A DNA stretch of 64,000 nucleotides from assembly GCF_015711645.1 (NCBI RefSeq), contig NZ_JABTEX010000010.1:56342-120341 (forward strand), in the 5' to 3' direction. Each line of letters begins with the position of its first letter. Position 1 is the stretch's first letter. The DNA comes from Planomonospora sp. ID82291 (GTDB lineage: Bacteria; Actinomycetota; Actinomycetes; Streptosporangiales; Streptosporangiaceae). The translations under genes were made by a program, and so were the position numbers. Positions 40,941-47,494 of the stretch are shown one piece after another. The notes below the pieces were generated by a model. It was not told the origin of the DNA, searched no databases, and saw only the letters and a program-made list of their open reading frames with translations.

Positions 40941-41122
40941 GCGTCAGGGGTCTTTCTGTCGGTGTGGGGACCGATGCGCCTGCCCGGATGGCGGGTGCGG
41001 GGGCGGACGAAAACAGGTCTGCGCGCTTGCGTCCAACCGGGACGATCAATCACGCGTTTTCGCTGATCAGAGCGGGTGCTTTCGTGCATCCCGGGCGTGT
41101 CGCGTCGGTCGTGCGGCGTGGA

Positions 41123-41149
41123 GGGCGGCAGCCTGTACGGCTGCCGCCC
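41123..41149 (-). terminator. Hairpin terminator after whiB-like gene
   Basis: GGGCGGCAGCC/GGCTGCCGCCC, perfect 11-bp stem with a TGTAC loop, 13 bases downstream of the WhiB-like stop. It separates this operon from the replication operon. Confidence 0.6.
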
Positions 41150-41162
41150 GTCTGACCTGGGC

Positions 41163-41456
41163 TTAGGCGGCGCGCTTGCGCTGGCGGCGGCGCTGCTCGG
41201 CGCGGAGTTCGGTCTCGTTGAGGCCGCCGCGCGTCAGCCAGTAGTCGCGGCGGTCCAACGCGTCTTCCCGGCACGTCTCCAGGACCGGACACTCCTGGCA
41301 GTAGGACTTCGCCACGGCGTCGTCGTACGGCTCGCGGGGCGTGCCGTCCGGCAGGGGCTCGTCGTCGTCGGTGAACACCCACTGGGGAACGCCTTTGCAC
41401 GCGGCGAGGTCGTGCCAGGTGCGGACGGCCTGGCGGACTCCCGATCGGCGGGTCAT
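41163..41456 (-). CDS. WhiB-like iron-sulfur regulator
   Basis: A 97-residue protein with four cysteines in WhiB order: C20, then C53-x-x-C56 and C62 (CQECPVLETC), which bind a 4Fe-4S cluster in this family. After it, the usual G-[VI]-W-G-G turn is replaced by TRGGLNETE, lacking Trp, and a basic RRRQRKRAA tail follows. Phage WhiB proteins (TM4 is the known case) interfere with host WhiB2 or act as regulators with sigma A. Its gene is overlapped by the gene before it (ATGA) in an operon with the annealase. Confidence 0.85.
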   Translation of the reverse strand: MTRRSGVRQAVRTWHDLAACKGVPQWVFTDDDEPLPDGTPREPYDDAVAKSYCQECPVLETCREDALDRRDYWLTRGGLNETELRAEQRRRQRKRAA

Positions 41457-42043
41457 CGCTCCTCACCCGCCTCGGCGGCCGGGAGCGCGAGCAGCTCCGA
41501 CAGGGTCTCGGAGGTGAGCGCGCCACTGCGCATGGCCTGGCGGATCACGTCTTCCCAGTCCTTGACCAGTTCGGTCTTCGGGGTGGGGCGGCCGTGGATC
41601 ACCTCGACGCCGGGGATGGTGATCTCCTCCCCGGACTCGGGGTCGATCAGCTTGCCGTGCAGGGCGGCGCCGCTCTTGCGGGCGGCGTCGCACGCGGTCT
41701 TCCACCAGGTGTCCCGGATGACTTCCTTGAGGTGGTGGGGGTTGTGCTCCCGCATCCAGGCGATGGCGGCCCGCTCATCAACGATCTTGAACGTGGTGGG
41801 GCCCGCGGTCATGGTCGTGGTGGCGAGCGTGCGCCCGGCCAGCTTGACCGGCATCACCGTGCCGACCGGCATGACCTCGTCGCCGTCCTCGTCCACGCCG
41901 CGCAGCGCGTCGGCCTGCTGGGCGATGCTCTCGTCGGTCTTCTTCTCCAGGCCACGCAGGAACGCGAGGTTGCGCAGCCGCTGCTTGGTGGGGACCGCCG
42001 GGGCGGCGGGCTCGATGCCCGCCGCCGTCGTCGTCTCGCTCAC
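41453..42043 (-). CDS. Hypothetical protein between the annealase and WhiB
   Basis: A 196-residue protein, GTG overlapping the annealase stop. N-terminal helical part (KQRLRNLAFLRGLEKKTDES), central TTFKIVDERAAIAWMREHNPHHLKEV, a Trp pair DTWWKTACDAARKSG and a beta part with EEITIPGVEVIHGR. No catalytic motif is seen. Genes next to Rad52/RecT proteins often encode host-nuclease inhibitors or exonucleases; a Gam-like role is conceivable but not shown. Confidence 0.5.
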   Translation of the reverse strand: MSETTTAAGIEPAAPAVPTKQRLRNLAFLRGLEKKTDESIAQQADALRGVDEDGDEVMPVGTVMPVKLAGRTLATTTMTAGPTTFKIVDERAAIAWMREHNPHHLKEVIRDTWWKTACDAARKSGAALHGKLIDPESGEEITIPGVEVIHGRPTPKTELVKDWEDVIRQAMRSGALTSETLSELLALPAAEAGEER

Positions 42044-42906
42044 GCTCCCACCCCCGCAGCCGGGGCCTGGTGGGCGGCCTTGAGCTCGGCCATCAGCCGT
42101 TCCCGCTTGGGGAGGAAGACCGCCCCGATCGCGTCGTTGTCCTCCTGACTGACCCGCCCGGTGGCGATCTCGGCGTCGATGCGATCGCCGATCGCGCTCA
42201 GCTCGCTGAGGTTCGCGGCCTTGCTGATCTCCACGATGATCTGCCGCAACCAGTTCGGGGCGGTGCCGTCGCCGTTGAGCGGCCGGTCTCCTTCGTCATG
42301 GCCGAGGGACACCTGCTGCGGGACGTTCGCCTGGATGTCCTCGGGCTCCTCCGGCTTCTCAGGCTCCTTGGCCTGCGCCTGCCATTCGGCGATCTCCTCC
42401 GGTGTCGGGTCCGGCCACACCATCGTGTTGACGACCAGGGTGCTGGTCTGGCCCTTGTTGTAGAGGGACAGGCCGAACTGGTCGCCCAGCGGGATCGAGG
42501 CGCGCTTGATGGCTACGGAGATCGCCGACTTCATGGCCAGCTCGTGGGCGTCGCCGCGGGTCTGGTTTTGTGCGGTCTCGGCGCTGCCGTTCTCGTAGTG
42601 GGCGATCACGTTGCCGTACGGGTCCTTGATGGTCAGCCGGACCACGGCGCGGTAGCAGACGTCCCACCGGCCAGGGCTCCTGCCCTCCTGCTCGAAGACC
42701 AGCACGACCTCCTTGACATCGGTGTCCCAGTTGCCGAACCCGAAGATCCGGTTCAGGTGGGCGAGGTTGTCCTGCTGGGTGATGTGCGAGTGGCCCTTGC
42801 CGTCGCGCATGACGCGGTTGGTGTTGATCGGCTGAAGGAGCTGTCGGACCTGCTTGCGCAGGAGCCCGCGCCGCCGGGCGGGCCGGGGGAACTTGGTGGC
42901 GAGCAA
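42040..42906 (-). CDS. Single-strand annealing protein (Rad52/Sak-type)
   Basis: A 288-residue protein; TTG at 42906 chosen for GGAG upstream and because earlier residues are low complexity. Characteristic stretches: LLQPINTNRVMRDGKGHSHI, the NLAHLNRIFGFGNWDTDV block, YENGSAETAQNQTRGDAHE, AMKSAISVAIKRASIPLGDQ and FGLSLYNKGQTSTLV, all as in the Rad52 family of phage recombinases. It pairs complementary single strands during replication or recombination. The C-terminal third is Glu/Pro-rich. First gene of the early minus-strand operon, preceded by a sigma-70-type promoter. Confidence 0.8.
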   Translation of the reverse strand: MLATKFPRPARRRGLLRKQVRQLLQPINTNRVMRDGKGHSHITQQDNLAHLNRIFGFGNWDTDVKEVVLVFEQEGRSPGRWDVCYRAVVRLTIKDPYGNVIAHYENGSAETAQNQTRGDAHELAMKSAISVAIKRASIPLGDQFGLSLYNKGQTSTLVVNTMVWPDPTPEEIAEWQAQAKEPEKPEEPEDIQANVPQQVSLGHDEGDRPLNGDGTAPNWLRQIIVEISKAANLSELSAIGDRIDAEIATGRVSQEDNDAIGAVFLPKRERLMAELKAAHQAPAAGVGA

Positions 42907-43056
42907 GGTGGTTCTCCGTTCCTGGGGCTTACGCCGGACGAAGCGAGACCGCTCCCGCTGCGACCGGCGTACGGCGAGCGGTGTCCGAGGGACGCGGCGC
43001 ACAGTAGGCCGCACCACTCTTAACCGCTCAATTTGTACAGGTGGTTTACTGAGATC

Positions 43057-43085
43057 AGCTTATCTCTTCCCAGAAACCCGGTCAA
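43057..43085 (-). promoter_or_regulatory. Sigma-70-type promoter of the early operon
   Basis: TTGACC at 43085-43080, 17 bases, TAAGCT at 43062-43057 on the minus strand. Predicted start near 43050, leader of about 145 bases to the annealase TTG. Confidence 0.6.
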
Positions 43086-43104
43086 CCCACCTCAAATCCC
43101 CTAA

Positions 43105-43118
43105 TGGGAGCGCTCTCA
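43105..43118. promoter_or_regulatory. LacI/CebR-like operator palindrome
   Basis: TGGGAGCGCTCTCA, one base from the symmetric TGGGAGCGCTCCCA known as the CebR/CelR operator in actinomycetes. It lies between the two divergent early promoters. Confidence 0.5.
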
Positions 43119-43142
43119 TCCCGGCGTACTCCCGAAAGGCAC

Positions 43143-43171
43143 TTATCAAGCGGTACGAAGATCTCTACGCT
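43143..43171 (+). promoter_or_regulatory. Sigma-70-type promoter
   Basis: TTATCA at 43143-43148, 17 bases, TACGCT at 43166-43171, upstream of the gene at 43254. Confidence 0.45.
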
Positions 43172-43253
43172 TCAGGAGACGCTAAGTACCTGAGCAGTGA
43201 GAGCTGGAGCGCGACCGCACTCGCGCCACCGAGCACGAGGAGACCCCCGTCCC

Positions 43254-43745
43254 ATGTCCGACCTGAGCTTCACCACCGACGACATGACCGGAGACCAGGT
43301 CGCCCGCCTCGGCCTGGCCAACGCCGCGGCCGCCACCGTCGACCGGCTCCTGCACCTGGTCTCCACCGTGGACGACGCCCGACGCGCCCCCGGCGACCTG
43401 CTCCGCGAAGCGCTCGACGCGCTACGCACCATGAACAAGGTCGTCGCCCGCGCCGTCACCACCGAATCCCTACGCGGCACCCGCGACGAGGAACTCGCCG
43501 ACGTCTTCGACATGGACGAATTCACCTTCGTCCGCCGCTACGGCCACTTCAACGCCAACCACCTGGCCGACGACCCCCGCGGCATGTGGGCGATGCTCCG
43601 CCCCACCTGCCCGGCCCCGATCAACGACACCTGCCCGGACGACCCCGCCGAAGCCGCCCACGTCCTGGACGCATGGATGCGCCGCCACCTCGACCCCCGC
43701 GAGGCCGCCCCCGCCCCGGCCCACCCGGTCTCCGCCGGCCTGTAG
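43254..43745 (+). CDS. Hypothetical helical protein facing the early operon
   Basis: A 163-residue protein, ATG at 43254 with GAGGAG upstream. Mainly helical: LGLANAAAATVDRLLHLVSTVDD, LREALDALRTMNKVVARAV, DEFTFVRRYGHFNANHL and AAHVLDAWMRRHLD. Single gene between a promoter and a strong terminator, divergent from the annealase operon; by position it could be an early regulator or repressor, but no HTH stands out. Codons end strongly in C, more than in the structural genes. Confidence 0.55.
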   Translation: MSDLSFTTDDMTGDQVARLGLANAAAATVDRLLHLVSTVDDARRAPGDLLREALDALRTMNKVVARAVTTESLRGTRDEELADVFDMDEFTFVRRYGHFNANHLADDPRGMWAMLRPTCPAPINDTCPDDPAEAAHVLDAWMRRHLDPREAAPAPAHPVSAGL

Positions 43746-43754
43746 CCCGAACAC

Positions 43755-43791
43755 CGAAAAGGGCCCTCCCCGAACGGGAGGGCCCTTTTCG
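43755..43791. terminator. Strong bidirectional terminator
   Basis: CGAAAAGGGCCCTCC and its exact complement around a CCGAACG loop (43755-43791). The arms give A and T runs on both sides, so it works in both directions, between the 43254 gene and the lysis genes. Confidence 0.8.
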
Positions 43792-43804
43792 TATGAGGTC
43801 CTGT

Positions 43805-43877
43805 GTGCGCGCCCGGACTCAGCCGGGCAAGTAGCCCCGAAAGGCTCCAGGCGGTATCCCAAACTGCGGGCGCGCAC
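43805..43877. ncRNA. tRNA-sized structured element
   Basis: A 73-base segment closed by an exact 11-bp stem (GTGCGCGCCCG with CGGGCGCGCAC), containing CCCGG/CCGGG and AGCC/GGCT hairpins. Size and closing stem are tRNA-like, but there is no TTCRA T-loop and no clear anticodon arm on either strand, so it is not a standard tRNA. Possibly a small RNA, a decayed tRNA or a recombination site. Confidence 0.3.
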
Positions 43878-43947
43878 TCGCACTCAGCCCCAGGAAGGAC
43901 CCTGTGCACGGCCCATCATAAGCGTGCGGGCGCCGGCCGGACACCGC

Positions 43948-44379
43948 TCACGAGACCGCGGGCTCCGGGGCCAGCGGCCGCACCGCGTTGTAGACGCCGG
44001 AGATGACCGCCGCCAGCGCGGCCTGACCTGCGGCCAGACCCAGGGTCTTCAGGTCGCCGCCGACGAGACCGGCGACCGCGCCGCCGCCAGCGACGATCGC
44101 ACCCGACACCAGGTTCTGAATCAGGGTGCGGCCCGCGCGCAGCGGCACCTCCCCGACGCCGGGACCGCCCGCGGGCTTGACCCGGTTGTAGACGTAGGCG
44201 AGCGCCGCCGCCAGCGCGGCCTGCCCGCCGACCACGCCGAGGGTGCCCGCGTCGGTCGCGGCGCCCGAGGTCACCACCGCGGAGCCGCCGGCGACGACCG
44301 CGACCGACAGGATGTTCTGCAGCAGGGTGCGGCCCGCACGCAGCAGGGCCTCGGAGATGCCCGGAAGACGATGAACCAT
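43948..44379 (-). CDS. Holin-like protein with tandem duplication
   Basis: A 143-residue membrane protein made of two copies of the same ~65-residue unit: RAGRTLLQNILSVAVVAGG ... GGQAALAAALAYVYNRVKP and RAGRTLIQNLVSGAIVAGG ... AGQAALAAVISGVYNAVRP. Each unit has an amphipathic start and two hydrophobic helices, as in r1t-type holins that open the membrane for endolysin. A fused double holin is unusual. Own late-type promoter at 44453. No endolysin is seen in this window. Confidence 0.65.
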   Translation of the reverse strand: MVHRLPGISEALLRAGRTLLQNILSVAVVAGGSAVVTSGAATDAGTLGVVGGQAALAAALAYVYNRVKPAGGPGVGEVPLRAGRTLIQNLVSGAIVAGGGAVAGLVGGDLKTLGLAAGQAALAAVISGVYNAVRPLAPEPAVS

Positions 44380-44426
44380 GATCGTGGCTCCTTCACAGAG
44401 GAGGGATGTGGACTGTCCGAGGGCGG

Positions 44427-44453
44427 ATGGTGCACGAGTGAGGGGTTAACGTC
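44427..44453 (-). promoter_or_regulatory. Late-type promoter of the holin gene
   Basis: GACGTTAA on the minus strand at 44453-44446, 13 bases, CACCAT at 44432-44427. Leader of about 45 bases to the ATG at 44379. Confidence 0.65.
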
Positions 44454-44477
44454 GCGCGCCGCAGGTCAGGGCGGGTG

Positions 44478-44849
44478 TCAGCCCCACAGCTTGAACACGA
44501 CGCCGAGGACGCCGAACACCGCGGAGATGCCGATCGCGGCCCAGGTGGAGAACCGCTTCGCCTGGTCGGCCATCGTCTGGACCCGGGCCCGCTCCCCGGC
44601 CCGCGCCTCGGCGGCCTCCTGGATCTTCTGGGCGTGCTCGTCCAGCCGCTCGGTCACCACCTTGTGGTTGTCGGCGACCGTGGTGGCCAGCGCCGCATGC
44701 TGCCGCTCGCCGTGCGCGACCTGCTGCAGGATCAACGCGAGCTGACCGCGCACGTCGGTGAACCCGACTTCGGCGATCCGCCGTACATCGGCCACCTGAC
44801 CGGCCAACCAGATCTGTTGCTGCTGTTCGTTCGGCTGCTCCTCGGCCAT
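44478..44849 (-). CDS. XhlA-like coiled-coil membrane protein
   Basis: A 123-residue protein, ATG at 44849 with a G-rich upstream site; earlier in-frame Mets lie at or before the predicted transcription start. Residues ~5-95 are a long helical, heptad-patterned region (RRIAEVGFTDVRGQLALILQQ, DNHKVVTERLDEHAQKIQE) and the last ~20 residues are a single membrane segment (WAAIGISAVFGVLGVVF). This is the layout of XhlA/BhlA lysis accessory proteins. Adjacent to the holin gene and under its own late-type promoter. Confidence 0.6.
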   Translation of the reverse strand: MAEEQPNEQQQQIWLAGQVADVRRIAEVGFTDVRGQLALILQQVAHGERQHAALATTVADNHKVVTERLDEHAQKIQEAAEARAGERARVQTMADQAKRFSTWAAIGISAVFGVLGVVFKLWG

Positions 44850-44889
44850 CCCGCACCCCCATACGCTCGGCCTGCACATTCGGGGCGGC

Positions 44890-44916
44890 ACCATAGGGGC
44901 AAACCCGCCTTACGTC
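44890..44916 (-). promoter_or_regulatory. Late-type promoter of the XhlA-like gene
   Basis: GACGTAAG on the minus strand at 44916-44909, 13 bases, TATGGT at 44895-44890. Confidence 0.6.
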
Positions 44917-44924
44917 GCCCCAGG

Positions 44925-44950
44925 GCCGGAACCCTTAAGAGGGCTCCGGC
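44925..44950 (-). terminator. Hairpin terminator after the accessory cassette
   Basis: Stem GCCGGA/TCCGGC with inner CCCT/AGGG pairs and a TAAG loop, downstream of the gene ending at 45078. Confidence 0.5.
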
Positions 44951-45077
44951 TCTGAGGCGACGATTGGAAGACCGGCGCGCTGGTTGGGAAGTGCGTATCT
45001 GCGTCATCAACCACAACCATGCGATCGACGTCTGAGACAGGGACAGGCCTGCTTCAGGTTCACTCAATCGAGCATGC

Positions 45078-46094
45078 TCACATCAGATTGACGGATTCCC
45101 GCTCTGGCGCTGAGCCTGACCTGATCACGTAAATCCCTGATTCCATCGGTACCTCAGCGGAACGGGCCTTCAGGGTTTCGATGTCGACCGCTTCCGGCCA
45201 TCGCGTTCCCCACGCGGACCATCGCACACCGATGAGATCGATACCGCTTAACACCACTCCACGTAGATCGGACGTCGTGAAGTCCTCCAAGAAGGCTCTT
45301 ACCGAGTCTGCAGGGAGGGGAGGAAGATCGCGGCCCAGCGCCGCGCCGATAACCTTCTGGGCTTCTTCTACGAAGAAGCTGATGAGCTCTTGGGTGAGAG
45401 TGAGGGCGCGGTCGATGTCGTTGCTGAGAGGGCGGTCGATGTCACAGATGAGAACGCGGTTGAGTTCGCGGACGCGATTAAGCGCGCGGGTGACAAAGAG
45501 GTCGCGGGAGAGTATGCGGGAGATTTTGTGGACGAAGTCGCCGTCGCGACCGCGGGGGATGTTGCGGTCGTAGGTGTAGGCGTGGGTGAGGTGGATGATG
45601 AGGCTGCGGGTGAGGGCTCGGGCGTGGTTGAGGGCGTGGGAGAGGTCGAGTGCGTGGGTGAGGCTGCTGGTGAGGTCGTGCTCGAGAACGCGGGCGCGAG
45701 TGAGGTCGAAATCGAGGTCGAGGGCGTAGGCGAGGGCGCGGACAATGGACACTACGTCCGGGTAGCGGCGCAGTTCGAAACGAGCTTGATGGCTCACCAG
45801 TGACAGGAACTGTTCTGCGGGTACAGGCTCCTGCTTCTTCACGTGCGCTTCCGGCAGAGCGACTGGCAAATCTGAAGCTGCGGCTGGCACGATTTCAGCC
45901 AATCCGGCCTCAACATCAAGAGCGGTGCCGAGATCGCCTACAAGAGCAGAGTGGCGAGAATGCAGCAGGACCTCAGCCAGCCCGGCCTCAACATCAAGAA
46001 CGGTGTCGAGGCCCTCGATGAGGGCGTGCTGGCACTCGTCCAGCCAGTGATCGAAGGCATCGTCATGGTCATCGGGCTGATGGCGGCCGCTCAC
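45078..46094 (-). CDS. Repeat-rich helical accessory protein paired with the sigma factor
   Basis: A 338-residue protein; its GTG overlaps the sigma-factor stop (GTGA). An N-terminal repeat, (L/T)DVEAGLAE, occurs twice. Residues ~120-245 contain a string of Leu/Ala/His/Asp/Arg heptad-like units (LTHALDLSHALNHARAL...). The C-terminus (LRGVVLSGIDLIGVRWSAWGTRWPE, then ESGIYVIRSG) resembles the end of pentapeptide-like and NACHT-associated proteins of actinomycetes. No catalytic site is visible. It may be an anti-sigma, sensor or defence-type protein; coupling to the sigma factor is the firmest clue. Confidence 0.5.
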   Translation of the reverse strand: MSGRHQPDDHDDAFDHWLDECQHALIEGLDTVLDVEAGLAEVLLHSRHSALVGDLGTALDVEAGLAEIVPAAASDLPVALPEAHVKKQEPVPAEQFLSLVSHQARFELRRYPDVVSIVRALAYALDLDFDLTRARVLEHDLTSSLTHALDLSHALNHARALTRSLIIHLTHAYTYDRNIPRGRDGDFVHKISRILSRDLFVTRALNRVRELNRVLICDIDRPLSNDIDRALTLTQELISFFVEEAQKVIGAALGRDLPPLPADSVRAFLEDFTTSDLRGVVLSGIDLIGVRWSAWGTRWPEAVDIETLKARSAEVPMESGIYVIRSGSAPERESVNLM

Positions 46095-46687
46095 TGCTCC
46101 TCCTCCCCCTCGTTGAGATACCCGTTCGCTCGAAGGTAGACGACGGCAGCGCGGCGAGCATCCCGCAGGCTACCCCGCACAGCATCAGGAGTTATGCGAA
46201 GCTGCTCGGCGATCTCAGAAGGGGTAAAACCGTCGTACGTCCACGCCAGGACCTGGCGCTGACGGGGTGGCAGACTCTCGAGCATCCGTAACGTGACCTG
46301 CTGAGCATCCCAGTCTGCTGCGGCGTCCGGGTGAGGCAGCAGCGATGTCGGCTGGGGCACTTCATCATGGGCGTCTTCGCGAGTACTGGCCACCTTACGA
46401 GCCAGGGCGCGGCCGGCTACCGTGTGGACCCAGGCGTTCGGCTCGCCGATCCCGGTCCAGTCCCGGTGCGCCTTCATCATCGTGTCCTGGGCGATGTCCG
46501 CGGCCAACGGCAGCGTGGCCCCCTGGTTGATCAGGAAGGCAACCAGGCGGCGGATGGTCGTCCGGTAAAAGAGGGCGAACGCTTCGTCGACCGCTGCTCG
46601 TTGCGCGGCGTGCTCCTCCAGGGGAGCCCGGAGGCCGTCAGGCCCCACCGCGGGGAGAGAAGCCGATTCCGGCTCGTGATCGCTCAC
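46091..46687 (-). CDS. ECF-type sigma factor
   Basis: A 198-residue protein with GTG start. Sigma region 2 near residues 30-90 (FALFYRTTIRRLVAFLINQGA, ADIAQDTMMKAHRDW, EPNAWVHTVAGRALARK) and region 4 near 130-190 (LESLPPRQRQVLAWTYDGFTPSEIAEQL, ITPDAVRGSLRDARRA). There is no region 3, as in extracytoplasmic-function sigma factors. It directs RNA polymerase to special promoters. It is coupled to the downstream 45078 gene and follows a small membrane protein, together a three-gene cassette between lysis and tail genes. Whether it reads the late boxes is untested; those resemble sigma-70 -10 elements more than ECF ones. Confidence 0.8.
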   Translation of the reverse strand: MSDHEPESASLPAVGPDGLRAPLEEHAAQRAAVDEAFALFYRTTIRRLVAFLINQGATLPLAADIAQDTMMKAHRDWTGIGEPNAWVHTVAGRALARKVASTREDAHDEVPQPTSLLPHPDAAADWDAQQVTLRMLESLPPRQRQVLAWTYDGFTPSEIAEQLRITPDAVRGSLRDARRAAVVYLRANGYLNEGEEEQ

Positions 46688-46691
46688 CGTC

Positions 46692-46931
46692 TTAACCGTT
46701 CTTCGAGATGGGCTTCCGGATGATCTTCAGGCGGATGTGGTGTCCGTCACCCTGCTCATCCAACTCCAGCTGACTGTTCGACGGGACCGCCTTGGTCATG
46801 TTGGTGAGGTTCTGTCCGTGGATCTGCTCGTGCCGAGCTCGCCAGCGCAGCCGTAGCCACAAGCCGAGCAGGGTAAATGCCTGGCTCGCGACGATCGAGA
46901 CGATGGTGAGGATGATGGTGGCCGGGTCCAT
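46692..46931 (-). CDS. Small single-pass membrane protein
   Basis: A 79-residue protein, ATG at 46931 with CAGGAG upstream. Residues 2-25 form a membrane helix ([21 protein letters not shown]), followed by a basic segment and a short soluble tail with [14 protein letters not shown]. It ends four bases before the sigma-factor start, so it is in the same transcript. A possible sensor or anti-sigma partner by position. Confidence 0.55.
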   Translation of the reverse strand: MDPATIILTIVSIVASQAFTLLGLWLRLRWRARHEQIHGQNLTNMTKAVPSNSQLELDEQGDGHHIRLKIIRKPISKNG

Positions 46932-47055
46932 GTTGTTCTCCTGCTGGATGGGGCGGCTGTGAAGCCCTTCACGAGTAAGAGCCTCGACAGGCCGTCCGCA
47001 TGAACTTCGGAACCAAGATTCTTTTCTCGGGCCGTACACCAGGGCGCAGGAGGGG

Positions 47056-47487
47056 TTACCTGTGCCAGCCGCCGACCACCGCGACCGTCGCCGACCCGCT
47101 GTTGACCCTCACCTGCACGTCCACGACCTTCCGGGCGCCGAACGCCCACGTCTCGGGCAGGAACCCCGACACCGTCACCACGCCGGACGCGGTGGCGTTC
47201 ACCGTGTCGATCTGCGTGCCGTCCGCGCGTAGCTGCACCTGACACGACGTCGCCCCCGACAGGGTGATCGACACGTCCACCGTCACCGACGAGCCGGAGC
47301 GGGGGAACGTCGTCCACGCCGCCCGGGTCAGCGTCGTGGACGACGTCGACTCCAGCACGGGCACGAACGTCACCGACCGGACACTCGCCTGGAGTTCGAG
47401 CGCCTTCACCCGCGCCTGCAGATCGGAGATGACCCGCACCAGATCGGCCTGCCGCAGGTCACCCGCGGAGATCTTCGCCACCGCCAC
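47056..47487 (-). CDS. Minor tail/fibre protein
   Basis: A 143-residue protein with GTG start seven bases after the hub gene, GAGGAAGG upstream. A short coiled coil ([18 protein letters not shown]) is followed by a beta-rich domain with many Thr/Ser/Val residues and a GGWHR end, the common layout of small tail-tip or fibre proteins of siphophages (trimeric coiled coil plus receptor-exposed sandwich). Last gene of the tail operon. Confidence 0.6.
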   Translation of the reverse strand: MAVAKISAGDLRQADLVRVISDLQARVKALELQASVRSVTFVPVLESTSSTTLTRAAWTTFPRSGSSVTVDVSITLSGATSCQVQLRADGTQIDTVNATASGVVTVSGFLPETWAFGARKVVDVQVRVNSGSATVAVVGGWHR

Positions 47488-47494
47488 CCCTTCC

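Larger units (their letters stand above)
42907..43253. other. Early divergent control region
   Basis: A 347-base gene-free stretch, AT-richer than its neighbours. It holds the minus promoter for the annealase operon, a near-perfect LacI-type palindrome in its centre, and the plus promoter for the gene at 43254. No coding frame with proper bias is seen. Confidence 0.6.

Noticed and set aside
28539..43253. Search for integrase, excisionase or att sites
   Set aside because: No tyrosine or serine recombinase motif was seen in any frame with coding bias; the tRNA-sized element at 43805 alone is not enough to call an att site.
45390..45803. Acidic Gly/Val/Glu-rich plus-strand frame
   Set aside because: It is the complement of the Leu/Arg/His/Asp repeats of the 45078 gene; no ribosome site or neighbours on that strand.
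46932..47055. GGAACC motif suggesting an ECF promoter upstream of the sigma cassette
   Set aside because: It is on the plus strand, pointing away from the cassette, and the spacing to a CGTC-like -10 is wrong.
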